From assembly GCA_025922995.1 (NCBI GenBank), contig JAICGT010000002.1, positions 1-16,378 of the forward strand: a DNA stretch of 16,378 nucleotides, given 5' to 3'. Numbering within the stretch: the first letter of the stretch is position 1; the number at the start of each line of letters is the position of its first letter. Source of the stretch: Fimbriimonadales bacterium (lineage in GTDB: Bacteria > Armatimonadota > Fimbriimonadia > Fimbriimonadales > ATM1). Below are positions 6,491-13,971 of this stretch, one piece after another. The notes below the pieces were generated by a model. That model was not told where the DNA came from. It saw only the letters and a program-made list of their open reading frames with translations, and made no database searches. Position numbers and translations under genes: made by a program.

Positions 6491-6914
6491 GCGAATTGTA
6501 AACGGTCTCTCCGATCGCCATCATCTGATCCCCGCGATACATGCGGGCCATGGCTCGCGTGTCGATGGTCGAAACCAAAATCTTTCCGTCTTCTTCCCAA
6601 ATCATGATCGGACACGGCATCATGAGACCCGCTAACACATCGTTGTTCAGCGCGTCGTTCGCGTGCTTCGGATGGCAAACTTCGACAATCGTCATGTTCT
6701 TGCGTGGGAAACCTTTTTCCGTAAGTATCTTCGACAGTTCGTGAACGCCCTGAACGCCGTATTTTTCCTCAATGGCGGCGCGTTTGATCGTTTCAATCGT
6801 CACAGCAAAAGTGTATTTCGACACGACGGTCATCTCCATCGATCGTTGCGTGTGCGCATGCTGCGGGGCAGCCGAAATTGCCATGGCAACAGCGAGGGCT
6901 AAGGTGTTAATCAT
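6459..6914 (-). CDS. DUF302-domain exported protein
   Basis: A 151-residue protein. The first 16 or so residues form a hydrophobic signal peptide (MINTLALAVAMAISAAP), with cleavage likely in 16-22. The remainder matches the DUF302 pattern: an N-terminal strand with T-x-x-x-x-I-x-x-A (about 37-47), a KG-F loop (67-69), VxxVCHPKHA (77-85), then L-x-x-D-V-L-A-G-L-M-M-P-C-P-I-M-I-W-E-E-D-G (89-110) and KILVSTID. DUF302 function is unknown. Start choice: the longer frame to 7049 runs into pheA; ATG 6912-6914 is preceded by AAGGAG (12 nt away) overlapping the pheA stop. It lies 17 nt after pheA on the same strand and is probably its second gene, although nothing about it suggests aromatic amino acid metabolism. 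The last 32 bases overlap the convergent GH127 gene. Confidence 0.8.
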   Translation of the reverse strand: MINTLALAVAMAISAAPQHAHTQRSMEMTVVSKYTFAVTIETIKRAAIEEKYGVQGVHELSKILTEKGFPRKNMTIVEVCHPKHANDALNNDVLAGLMMPCPIMIWEEDGKILVSTIDTRAMARMYRGDQMMAIGETVYNSLRKILSSVEK

Positions 6915-6931
6915 TTGAATTAGAGTCTCCT

Positions 6932-8005
6932 TTAGATTGTCTTCGCGATCGGATAACTGCCCAAAACTGTGGTCTTGAGGGCAAGCCCTTGGAGTTGCTG
7001 AATCGCTTCTGCCAAGTTCTTGTCTTGCCTGTGTCCCGCACAATCGCAAAAGAACATATACTCGAACGTTACCCTGGGAGCGGGCCGTGATTCGATCATC
7101 GAGAGGTTGACTCCGTTTTCATAGAGCGCGCCGAGCGCTCGGTAGAGCTCTCCAGGCTCGTTGCGCAGATTGAACATGAGGCTCGTTTTGTCTCGGCCCG
7201 TTCTCGCCGGCTCGTTGGCGCCGATGATAAGGAATCTGGTCGAGTTGTGCGGATTGTCGTGGATCGATTCGACCAGAATCGGAATGTCGACAAGTTCAGC
7301 GGCAACGCGGTTGGCGATTGCGGCGGAGCTTGGGTCGCCGAGCGCCCTCTCGGCTGCCTTCGCGGTAGGCGTTAGATCGATAATCTCTGTGCCAGGGAGG
7401 TGCTCGCGCAGCCATCGGCGGCATTGCGCCGCCGGTTGCGGACCGGTAAACACGCGCTTGACCGAATCAAGGTCCGACGCAATGCTAACCAAGTGGTGCT
7501 GAATGGGAACATACAACTCCGCACAGATCTTTACGTTGGTCATGGGAAACATGTCCAGTGTCTCAGGCACGACGCCGGCGACCGCGTTCTCAACCGGGAC
7601 GACGCCATAGTCGGCATGCCCACGCTCGACTGCTTCGAACACTTCGGCGATCGAGTCGCGAGGTTCCAAGTGCGAACTTGTGCCGAACGCCTGTACGGCG
7701 GCCATGTAACTGAAAGTGCCCGCTGGGCCCCAGAACCCCACTTTCAGCGCTTTTTCTGCCGCGCGCGCCGCACTGATGATCTCGCGAAAAATCCCGGTTA
7801 GTTGAGACTTATCCAACGGCCCGGGATTGTTGCGGGCTAGTTCCTCGTAGATTTCGCGCTCGCGCTCCGGCGTGAAAAACGGCTTGCCGTCCTTGCCTTT
7901 AATGTTCCCTATCTCTTGCGCAAGCGACGCACGCTCGTTCAATAAGTCGACCAGGCGACGATCTATCGAATCGATTGCCTCCCTGATTTGGTCGATGCTG
8001 CGCAT
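6932..8005 (-). CDS. pheA: Bifunctional chorismate mutase / prephenate dehydratase (P-protein)
   Basis: Converts chorismate to prephenate and then to phenylpyruvate, the committed steps of phenylalanine synthesis, in the cytoplasm. At 357 residues it is the usual P-protein length. Domains: AroQ-type chorismate mutase 1-85 (R8, D15, R16, R17 in the first helix, R48 and E50-E51 region in the second); prephenate dehydratase about 87-262, with the opening GPAGTFSY (93-100), PVENAVAG (137-144) and NSTRF (254-258) whose Thr-Arg-Phe is catalytic; and a C-terminal ACT domain about 273-352 with GALYENGVNL and ESRP (305-308), the phenylalanine-binding feedback site. The start ATG lies 42 bases from the divergent tRNA-His. 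Upstream there is AAGGTG 12 nt away, or a TAATCT 6 nt away that would suit a leaderless transcript. Confidence 0.96.
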   Translation of the reverse strand: MRSIDQIREAIDSIDRRLVDLLNERASLAQEIGNIKGKDGKPFFTPEREREIYEELARNNPGPLDKSQLTGIFREIISAARAAEKALKVGFWGPAGTFSYMAAVQAFGTSSHLEPRDSIAEVFEAVERGHADYGVVPVENAVAGVVPETLDMFPMTNVKICAELYVPIQHHLVSIASDLDSVKRVFTGPQPAAQCRRWLREHLPGTEIIDLTPTAKAAERALGDPSSAAIANRVAAELVDIPILVESIHDNPHNSTRFLIIGANEPARTGRDKTSLMFNLRNEPGELYRALGALYENGVNLSMIESRPAPRVTFEYMFFCDCAGHRQDKNLAEAIQQLQGLALKTTVLGSYPIAKTI

Positions 8006-8011
8006 GGCGAT

Positions 8012-8017
8012 AGATTA
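8012..8017 (-). promoter_or_regulatory. Possible -10 hexamer for pheA at leaderless spacing
   Basis: On the minus strand this reads TAATCT, ending 6 nt before the pheA ATG (8003-8005). An AAGGTG just upstream could instead be a Shine-Dalgarno site with long (12 nt) spacing, in which case the promoter lies elsewhere. The 42-base gap to tRNA-His must hold both promoters. On the plus strand TAAACT (8031-8036) is the best -10 candidate for the tRNA. Confidence 0.35.
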
Positions 8018-8047
8018 CACCTTGCGAGGGTAAACTCACGCCCTCGC

Positions 8048-8124
8048 GGCGGTGGTAGCTCAGTGGTTAGAGCGCCTGACTGTGGCTCAGGAGGTCGGGG
8101 GTTCAAGTCCCCTTCGCCGCCCCA
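8048..8124 (+). tRNA. tRNA-His, anticodon GTG
   Basis: Full cloverleaf read by hand: acceptor 8049-8055 with 8114-8120 (two G-U pairs), D stem GCTC/GAGC (8058-8061, 8070-8073), anticodon stem CCTGA/TCAGG (8075-8079, 8087-8091) with GTG at 8082-8084, T stem 8097-8101 with 8109-8113 and T-loop TTCAAGT. Two identity elements confirm histidine: an encoded extra G at position -1 (8048) facing discriminator C73 (8121). The 3' CCA is encoded (8122-8124). Five T follow at once, then tilS begins 9 nt after the CCA. Confidence 0.97.
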
Positions 8125-8133
8125 TTTTTCCCC

Positions 8134-9513
8134 GTGACACAAGCCCTCCTCTCTTTTGCAAAGAAGCATGCGTTGCTTGAACCGGGCGACCGTGTGCTCG
8201 TTGCGCTTTCGGGCGGCGCAGACAGCACCTGCCTGCTGCATCTCTTATCGCAAACCGACTACGAAGTCGCGGCGGCGCACCTGCACCATTCGCAGAGGCC
8301 CGAAGGCGACGCCGACGTCGAGCATTGCCGACGACTTTGCGAGAGCCTCGAAGTAGCCTTTTATGTGGGCAAGGCAGACGTGCCGGCGGTCGCGAAGCTG
8401 CATAAGATCGGCCTCGAAGAAGCTGGCCGGAAGCTGCGGTACGAGTTCCTGCAAATGGTTGCGGCAAACGGCTACGACAAGATCGCTACTGGGCACACGA
8501 TGAACGACAACCTGGAGTCGATGCTCATCTGCCTCGCGCGTGGAGCGGGCATGAAAGGTTTAGCAGGAATTCCGACCAGACGGGACAATATCATCCGCCC
8601 CATTTTGTTTCTGCAGCGATCGGAGACAGAGGCGTATTGCCAAGAAAACGACCTCGGATATTTACAAGATTCATGTAATGAAGATGAATCTTTCGCACGG
8701 AATTTGGTAAGAAGAAAAGTCGTGCCCATTCTAGAGAGGGTCAACTCCGAGGCGGTAGCTCACGCATCGACGACTGCCGGAATCTTAGCTGAAGAGTACG
8801 CGCTGCTGGAAACCCTCGCCGGTGCCCATCTTGCAGCCAACGAGATGCAGAAAACCGGGCCGTTGGCATTCATTCAGAATCGAATCGCAACCGAGTGGCG
8901 TTCGCTGGCCGACCTGCCGATTCCGCTGGTCCGCCGTTGTGTCCGAATCGCGGCGTCGATGTACGGCGGAACGCTCGACTACGCCGCGACGCAGTCGCTT
9001 GCGGAGGCAATCCACCGCGGAGAAAAGGCTTCATTCACCGCAGAGGGCGGATCCATTGCAGTAACAACGGCCGGCGACAAGTGGGCAGTGACCGTGCTTG
9101 AGAAGCCCGAGCCGTTTCGCCAGGTCCTCACTCTCCCCGGCGAGACGATTGCCGACGACCTCGGGTGGAGCCTCGCGGCGTGGGAGGGCCGGGCCGAAGA
9201 GGCTGCGCTTAGTGGCGAAGTCGACGCATTCAAACTCAAGGGAGCTTTGTACGCTCGTTCCCTGAAGCGTGGCGACCGGATCAACCCCCCAGGCCGAGGA
9301 ACGGAGCGGAGCCTGGCTGATCGGCTCTCGCGTGCCGGAGTCGGACAGGCGGTTCGGGAACGCTTGCCAATCGTCTGCGACATGGTCGGCCCGGTGTGGG
9401 CGCCGCTTGTCGGCACGGACGTCCGGTGCTGCGTGAGCAAGTCGACCGACCGGTCGATCGCTCTTCGGCTTGGGCCCATCGAACCCACCGCGGGGAACTC
9501 CCCGGCGGTATAA
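8134..9513 (+). CDS. tilS: tRNA(Ile)-lysidine synthase
   Basis: Modifies C34 of tRNA-Ile(CAU) to lysidine using ATP and lysine, so that it reads AUA and accepts isoleucine; normally essential. A 459-residue product, standard length. Seen: the N-type ATP-pyrophosphatase loop SGGADS (26-31), the HLHHSQRP-like strand (49-55), TGHTMNDNLES (119-129; others have HHxDDQxET, so this motif is somewhat divergent), RGAGMKGLAGIP (136-147), DSCNEDESFARNLVRRKVVP (179-198) that closes the catalytic domain, and a C-terminal TilS_C domain with KRGDRINPPGRGTERSLAD near 374-392. The start is GTG without a Shine-Dalgarno site, 9 nt after the CCA of tRNA-His. The TAA stop lies within a TATAAT (9509-9514) upstream of ftsH. 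The tilS-ftsH order is common in bacteria, usually with hpt between; hpt is absent here. Confidence 0.95.
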   Translation: MTQALLSFAKKHALLEPGDRVLVALSGGADSTCLLHLLSQTDYEVAAAHLHHSQRPEGDADVEHCRRLCESLEVAFYVGKADVPAVAKLHKIGLEEAGRKLRYEFLQMVAANGYDKIATGHTMNDNLESMLICLARGAGMKGLAGIPTRRDNIIRPILFLQRSETEAYCQENDLGYLQDSCNEDESFARNLVRRKVVPILERVNSEAVAHASTTAGILAEEYALLETLAGAHLAANEMQKTGPLAFIQNRIATEWRSLADLPIPLVRRCVRIAASMYGGTLDYAATQSLAEAIHRGEKASFTAEGGSIAVTTAGDKWAVTVLEKPEPFRQVLTLPGETIADDLGWSLAAWEGRAEEAALSGEVDAFKLKGALYARSLKRGDRINPPGRGTERSLADRLSRAGVGQAVRERLPIVCDMVGPVWAPLVGTDVRCCVSKSTDRSIALRLGPIEPTAGNSPAV

Positions 9514-9615
9514 TCTGTCTTCTCCCATGCACGATTTGCGTGTATAAGAAACCCCGAGCGAAGCCTACACGTAGGACAGACACGGGGTATTGAAACCCCA
9601 AGGTAAAAAAACTAT
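9509..9615 (+). promoter_or_regulatory. ftsH promoter(s) and structured 5' leader
   Basis: TATAAT (9509-9514) overlaps the tilS stop codon, predicting a transcript start near 9521 and a leader of about 95 nt. A second -10-like TATAAG lies at 9543-9548. Neither has a clear -35. The leader contains GAAACCCC twice (9548-9555 and 9592-9599) and one GGGGT (9584-9588) able to pair with either. The upstream pairing (ACCCCG 9551-9556 with CGGGGT 9583-9588) encloses a small CCTA/TAGG hairpin (9564-9575). The downstream pairing (9584-9588 with 9595-9599) abuts the AAGGT Shine-Dalgarno (9600-9604), 11 nt before the TTG start. Confidence 0.45.
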
Positions 9616-11541
9616 TTGAATAGCCGTATTCGCACCCTCTTTATTACCGTTCTCCTGCTCGTCGGGCTGATTTACTTTATGAGCACGCTCCGCGGCGGCG
9701 GCATCCTGTCGACTCCGCCGAAAGACGTGAGCATCTCCCAGTTTAAGAAAGACGTCGAAGGCGGTCTTGTTCAAAACGTAGAGTGGCAGCGGGACAAGAT
9801 AACCGCCGAGTATGCGGACAAAAGCGAAGCTACCGTTAACGTCTTCCACAAAGAGACGCCTGGTGGCGCAGAACTAGCCGGCTTCCTCGACACCCACCTG
9901 CCGAAGCGCTGGGAATTCAAAGATCCCCTCATTAGCGACGGCATGCTGGGCCTTCTCATCACATTCCTGGTACCGGTCGGAATCATCCTCGCGATCTGGT
10001 TCTTCTACATTCGGTCGTCACAGGCCAACGGCAACCAGGCGCTCAGCTTCGGCCGCAGCAAGGCAAGGCGGGTAAACGAGAGCGTTCCGAAGGTCACGTT
10101 CGAGGACGTTGCCGGAATTGACGAGGCGCGAGCCGAACTCGAGGAAATCGTCGACTTTCTGAAGAGCACAAAGAAATACGTCGCGCTCGGCGCGAAAATC
10201 CCGAAGGGTGTTTTGCTCACCGGCCCCCCCGGATGCGGCAAGACCCACCTGGCGCGCGCGGTTGCCGGCGAGGCCGGTGTTCCGTTCTTCCACATCAGCG
10301 GCTCGGATTTTGTCGAAATGTTCGTAGGTGTTGGAGCTGCCCGCGTGCGAGACCTTTTTGAGACCGCCAAAGCCCATCGCCCGAGCCTCATCTTCGTCGA
10401 TGAGATCGACGCCGTCGGACGCCAGCGCGGCGCCGGCCTCGGCGGCGGCCACGACGAGCGCGAGCAGACGCTCAACCAACTGCTCGTCGAAATGGACGGC
10501 TTCGACCCGAACACCGGCGTGATCATGATCGCCGCCACCAACAGGCCCGACGTCCTCGATCCGGCGCTCCTTCGCCCTGGCAGGTTCGACCGTCAGATCG
10601 TCGTCGACGCCCCGGACGCGAAGGGCCGCGAGGAGATTTTGAAGATCCACGCCAAAGGCAAGCCGTTCGATGATACGGTGAACCTGGCGACGATCGCCAA
10701 GCGAACTGTCGGCTTCACCGGCGCGGACCTCGCGAACACCCTCAACGAGGGCGCGCTGCTCGCCGCTCGCCGCGACCAGACCAAGATCGATATGAACAGC
10801 CTCGAAGAGGCTCTCGACCGCGTTATCGCAGGGCCGCAGCGCAAGAGCCGCGTGATGGACCCTCAGGAGCGCGAAACGATCGCCTATCACGAAGCCGGGC
10901 ACGCCGTCGTCGGCGAGTTGCTCGAGCACGCCGACCCTGTGCACAAGGTCACAATTTTGCCGAGGGGCATGTCGCTGGGAAGCACGTGGCAATTGCCCGA
11001 TAGCGACAAGTATCTGGTGAGCAAGCAGGAGTTGATGGACGATATCACGGCGCTGCTCGCGGGTCGCGTCGCCGAGGAGTTGGTCTACTGCGAAGTGACC
11101 ACCGGCGCGAGCAACGACCTCGAGCGCGTGTCGCGCATCGCTCGTGCGATGGTGTGTCAATACGGCATGAGTGACAAGCTGGGCACGCTTGCCCTGGGCC
11201 GTCGCAGCCACAACCCGTTCTTGGGGCGTGACTACATGGACGAGCGCGACTACAGCGAGGACATTGCGCGCCAGATCGACGACGAGGTGCGTGAGATCGT
11301 CGACACCTGCCACACGCGAGCGCAAGACATCTTGCAGAACCACCGCGACAAGCTGGACCGCGTCGTGAAGGCCCTTCTGGAGAGCGAGACCATCGAGCGC
11401 GAGGAGTTCTTGAAGATCATGGGCAAGACCGCCAAAGAAGCTCCGGCCGCTACCACAGTCGACCCGACGCCCGAAGAACAGGCCGAACGGAAAGAAGGCT
11501 TCCCAACGCCTAAGTTAAAGCCCGGTACCGCCGAATCGTAG
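9616..11541 (+). CDS. ftsH: ATP-dependent zinc metalloprotease FtsH
   Basis: Hexameric membrane AAA+ protease that extracts and degrades misfolded membrane proteins and regulatory cytoplasmic proteins. A 641-residue product, normal length. Order: TM1 about 8-22, periplasmic FtsH_ext domain about 35-107, TM2 about 111-132, AAA+ module with Walker A GPPGCGKT (203-210; Cys replaces the usual Thr), pore loop MFVGVGA (235-241), Walker B LIFVDE (258-263), second region of homology with AATNRPD and RPGRFDR (319-326), and the M41 peptidase domain with HEAGH (425-429) and D501 in [10 protein letters not shown] as third zinc ligand. The C terminus (605-641) is a short polar tail. The start is TTG with AAGGT 11 nt upstream, so the initiation signal is weak and sits in a structured leader. 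Confidence 0.97.
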   Translation: MNSRIRTLFITVLLLVGLIYFMSTLRGGGILSTPPKDVSISQFKKDVEGGLVQNVEWQRDKITAEYADKSEATVNVFHKETPGGAELAGFLDTHLPKRWEFKDPLISDGMLGLLITFLVPVGIILAIWFFYIRSSQANGNQALSFGRSKARRVNESVPKVTFEDVAGIDEARAELEEIVDFLKSTKKYVALGAKIPKGVLLTGPPGCGKTHLARAVAGEAGVPFFHISGSDFVEMFVGVGAARVRDLFETAKAHRPSLIFVDEIDAVGRQRGAGLGGGHDEREQTLNQLLVEMDGFDPNTGVIMIAATNRPDVLDPALLRPGRFDRQIVVDAPDAKGREEILKIHAKGKPFDDTVNLATIAKRTVGFTGADLANTLNEGALLAARRDQTKIDMNSLEEALDRVIAGPQRKSRVMDPQERETIAYHEAGHAVVGELLEHADPVHKVTILPRGMSLGSTWQLPDSDKYLVSKQELMDDITALLAGRVAEELVYCEVTTGASNDLERVSRIARAMVCQYGMSDKLGTLALGRRSHNPFLGRDYMDERDYSEDIARQIDDEVREIVDTCHTRAQDILQNHRDKLDRVVKALLESETIEREEFLKIMGKTAKEAPAATTVDPTPEEQAERKEGFPTPKLKPGTAES

Positions 11542-11543
11542 GG

Positions 11544-11549
11544 TATCGT
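11544..11549 (+). promoter_or_regulatory. Possible -10 hexamer for the small TPR gene
   Basis: TATCGT just after the ftsH stop codon (11539-11541) matches the hexamer proposed at 4410-4415. It would give a short leader of about 20 nt before ATG 11575. No clear -35 and no Shine-Dalgarno site are seen, so transcription from ftsH is an equal possibility. Confidence 0.2.
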
Positions 11550-11574
11550 TTACACGCTTGGGCAGGCACACAGC

Positions 11575-11943
11575 ATGGCAGAGAATCTCGACGTCATGAA
11601 CCCTGAGGAAATTTACCAACAGGGATTCACTTATCGTTGCGAGGGCAATTACGCCTCCGCGCGGGACGCGTTCGAGCGTGTATTAGCGGCTGATCCCGGT
11701 CACCTGAAAGCGCGCTGGCAGATTGCGCTGATTCAAGGCTTCGAGGGCGACTTCGATGCAAGCCTCGAAGCGCTCAAGATTCTCTCCGCCGAGGCGCCCG
11801 GCAATGTCGACATTCGCTATGACTTCGCGATGACAGCTATGATGCTGGGCGACTTCGACACGGCGTGCGCGGAGTTTAGGGCGATCCTACTGGTCGATCC
11901 CGCTCACGAAAAGACCCTGCAGCAGATCATTTACTGCCAGTAG
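11575..11943 (+). CDS. Small TPR-repeat protein
   Basis: A 122-residue cytoplasmic protein (no signal peptide or membrane segment) made almost wholly of three TPR units: about 11-44 (IYQQGFTYRCEGNYASARDA onward), 45-78 and 79-112, with the typical G-[NDE]-[YF]-x-x-A turns at 24-29, 58-63 and 92-97 and a D-P-[GA]-H helix cap twice (40-43, 108-111). It is likely an adaptor or scaffold with an unknown partner. It follows ftsH by 33 bases on the same strand, so it may be co-expressed and could assist FtsH, but that is conjecture from position only. No Shine-Dalgarno site precedes the ATG. Its 3' end overlaps the convergent oxidase gene by 17 bases. Confidence 0.8.
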   Translation: MAENLDVMNPEEIYQQGFTYRCEGNYASARDAFERVLAADPGHLKARWQIALIQGFEGDFDASLEALKILSAEAPGNVDIRYDFAMTAMMLGDFDTACAEFRAILLVDPAHEKTLQQIIYCQ

Positions 11944-12979
11944 CCAGAAACCGCGGCCAATCTTCGATCGATTCGGTTCCTTCGATAAGGTCGCACATCA
12001 GCTTGCCGAACCAGATCGAGAATTTGAACCCGTGCCCACTGCATGGGCTCGCCCAAAATGCCGGGATGTCAGCAGGCAGCGCCCCGATGCGGAAGTCCTC
12101 GTTCGGCGCAACTGTGTAAACGCATTGCACGCTCTCCAGCGTGACGTCGGCCCCAAGTCGTCGCCGCGCTTCAGCGGCGATTTGGCTCAAAGCTTCGTCG
12201 TCGGATAAGCGGTCCTCGTCGGGGTCGATCACCGGCCCATAAAGGTGCCTGCCCACTTTAAAACCTGCCCCATAGTCCGGGAATCCGTAAAAATGATTCT
12301 CACTGCCGTCGATCCAAACTGGAATGTCGCGCTCCATCGGCGCATCGAAATAGGCAAACGTCTGCAACCGAGGAATGAGGTCCTCTATGCCTGTCACAGA
12401 AGCCGTCCAGGGCCCAGCGCAAATCGCCATGGCGTCGTATTTATCGCCGTTAATACTGCCGTCATCAGATAGAACCGCGCGAGTGTTGAATCGCAACTCT
12501 GCGCCTGCAGCGCTTGCGATGTTCAGATTGGCTTCGATGCACCGATCGGCACGCAAGAAACCCGCATCCTGCTGAAAAATCGCCTCTTCATCGGGGTCGA
12601 TGTGAAATCCGCCAAATCGTCGTGCCACGTCGATGTGACCTAAATTATCGTATGCGGCACGCTGCTGCAGCAAGGTATCCCGCGTCGAATGGAGGTACCT
12701 CGAATCGGGCTGTCCGAATACGAGTATGCCGGTCTCGACATAAAGCTTTTCATTGCACTGTTGCTCAAGGTCTCGCCACAGCGGAAAGACGTCATCCATG
12801 AGTTCAGAATAAAAGCGGTCCACGTACGCCTTTCGGATTATTCGCGAACTTCCATGCGATGATCCTTTCGCATGCCCACGCTCGAACTGCTCGAATACAA
12901 CGACTTGGTTGCCCGATTTTGCAAGAAACCTGGCGGCGGCGCTGCCCACTGCGCCGGCTCCGATTATGGCGACTTTCAT
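11927..12979 (-). CDS. FAD-dependent amine oxidase, monomeric sarcosine oxidase / SolA-like
   Basis: A 350-residue flavoprotein of the DAO (GO/MSOX) family. The FAD-binding G-A-G-A-V-G (7-12) is followed by E30 for ribose. SSHGSSRIIRKAY (40-52) corresponds to the HGxxRIIRxAY region of monomeric sarcosine oxidase. C286 in QCVYTVAPNEDF matches the Cys that carries FAD covalently in that enzyme (its CMYTxTPDExF). SGHGFKFS (314-321) is the conserved C-terminal flavin-contact motif. The reaction is expected to be oxidative N-demethylation of sarcosine, N-methyltryptophan or a similar secondary amine, giving formaldehyde and H2O2; the true substrate is not readable. The ATG overlaps the TGA of the upstream reductase gene (ATGA), so the two are translationally coupled. 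Confidence 0.88.
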   Translation of the reverse strand: MKVAIIGAGAVGSAAARFLAKSGNQVVVFEQFERGHAKGSSHGSSRIIRKAYVDRFYSELMDDVFPLWRDLEQQCNEKLYVETGILVFGQPDSRYLHSTRDTLLQQRAAYDNLGHIDVARRFGGFHIDPDEEAIFQQDAGFLRADRCIEANLNIASAAGAELRFNTRAVLSDDGSINGDKYDAMAICAGPWTASVTGIEDLIPRLQTFAYFDAPMERDIPVWIDGSENHFYGFPDYGAGFKVGRHLYGPVIDPDEDRLSDDEALSQIAAEARRRLGADVTLESVQCVYTVAPNEDFRIGALPADIPAFWASPCSGHGFKFSIWFGKLMCDLIEGTESIEDWPRFLATGSK

Positions 12980-13959
12980 TGCAGTTCAGGCAGAGTCATG
13001 TCGCTGCTGTGCCCGGGGAAGACCTTTGAATCAGGGTCTACCAACACTTTCGCGAAATTAACCGCAGTGCAGACTTCGCCGACGCCGGTCGCAATTAAAT
13101 CCAACTTGGCGTCATGGGTGCAAACATCGCCTGCCGAGAACACGCCATCCAAGTTTGTGCGCATCTGAGTATCGACAACAATTTTGTTTTTCTCGATGCT
13201 CAATCCCCACGCCTTTAACGGGCCGAGATTCGTTTTAAAGCCGATATTGACGACGAGCGCGTCGATTTCCAGGCGACACCGCTCACCGGTCAGTTTGTGT
13301 TCAGTAACGACACTCGTCAGACATTCTTCGCCTTCTAAGCCAACGACCACCTCCCAAAGACGCTGCTGAACGGTGCTGGCAACCAATCTTCGGACGCTGT
13401 CCTCATGCGCTCGAAATCCGTCACGTCTATGAATTAGAAAAACTTCAGATGCGATCAACTCCAGCCCCAACGCCCAGTCAAGCGCGCTGTCTCCTCCGCC
13501 GACAATTGCGACGCGCTTGCCTCGCAGCGCTTCCTTATCTCGAACACCGTAGGTCAATCCACGTCCTTCGAAATATTCCTCGCGCTCGACGTCCATCTTT
13601 GTCGGCGAAAACGCGCCTACACCAGCGCAAATAATCACGGTTTTCGTTGCTATGTCGGCGTCGCCGGCACGCACGACCCAGTGATCGTCGACGCGTGTCA
13701 GGGTCTCGCATCGTCGGCCGAGCAGAAATTCAGGCGTGAAGCGCGAGGCTTGGCGAAACAGTTCCCTCGCTAGGTCCGAGGCAACGACCTCCGGAAACCC
13801 CGGCATGTCGTAAACCATTTTCTCGGGATAAAGCGCTGCCAACTGCCCCCCGGGCTCAGCAAGCGAATCCACGACGCAAACGCTCATGCCGCGCAGCCCC
13901 GCATAAAAGGCGCCGAACAGACCGACGGGTCCGGCGCCTATGATCGTTACATCTTTCAA
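12976..13959 (-). CDS. Ferredoxin/flavodoxin-NADP+ reductase, thioredoxin-reductase-like type
   Basis: A 327-residue two-dinucleotide-domain flavoprotein. FAD site GAGPVG (8-13), EPGGQLAALYP (35-45), NADPH site VGGGDSALDWA (153-163), and C-terminal FAD motif SAGDVC (275-280) with T-G-V-G-E-V-C-T-A-V-N-F near 291-302. The segment where thioredoxin reductase has its redox-active CxxC instead reads GGGDSALD, so it should not reduce thioredoxin. This is the pattern of the YumC/type-2 ferredoxin-NADP+ reductases. The likely role is electron exchange between NADPH and ferredoxin or flavodoxin; no ferredoxin gene is in the window. The start is TTG, 12 nt after the kinase TAA, with no strong Shine-Dalgarno site. 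An ATG at 13968-13970 is out of frame and closes after four codons. Confidence 0.88.
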   Translation of the reverse strand: MKDVTIIGAGPVGLFGAFYAGLRGMSVCVVDSLAEPGGQLAALYPEKMVYDMPGFPEVVASDLARELFRQASRFTPEFLLGRRCETLTRVDDHWVVRAGDADIATKTVIICAGVGAFSPTKMDVEREEYFEGRGLTYGVRDKEALRGKRVAIVGGGDSALDWALGLELIASEVFLIHRRDGFRAHEDSVRRLVASTVQQRLWEVVVGLEGEECLTSVVTEHKLTGERCRLEIDALVVNIGFKTNLGPLKAWGLSIEKNKIVVDTQMRTNLDGVFSAGDVCTHDAKLDLIATGVGEVCTAVNFAKVLVDPDSKVFPGHSSDMTLPELQ

Positions 13960-13971
13960 ATCACAGCCATT

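Noticed and set aside
6915..7049. N-terminal extension of the DUF302 protein by 45 residues
   Set aside because: It would lie inside the pheA coding sequence. The ATG at 6912-6914 begins a clear signal peptide and has AAGGAG upstream.
10018..11343. Long 441-codon minus-strand frame opposite ftsH
   Set aside because: The plus strand is unmistakably ftsH with all motifs; the opposite frame is a GC-bias shadow with no recognisable domain.
13968..13970. ATG upstream of the reductase gene as its start
   Set aside because: It is in another frame and meets TGA after four codons; the in-frame stop just upstream leaves TTG 13957-13959 as the first plausible start.
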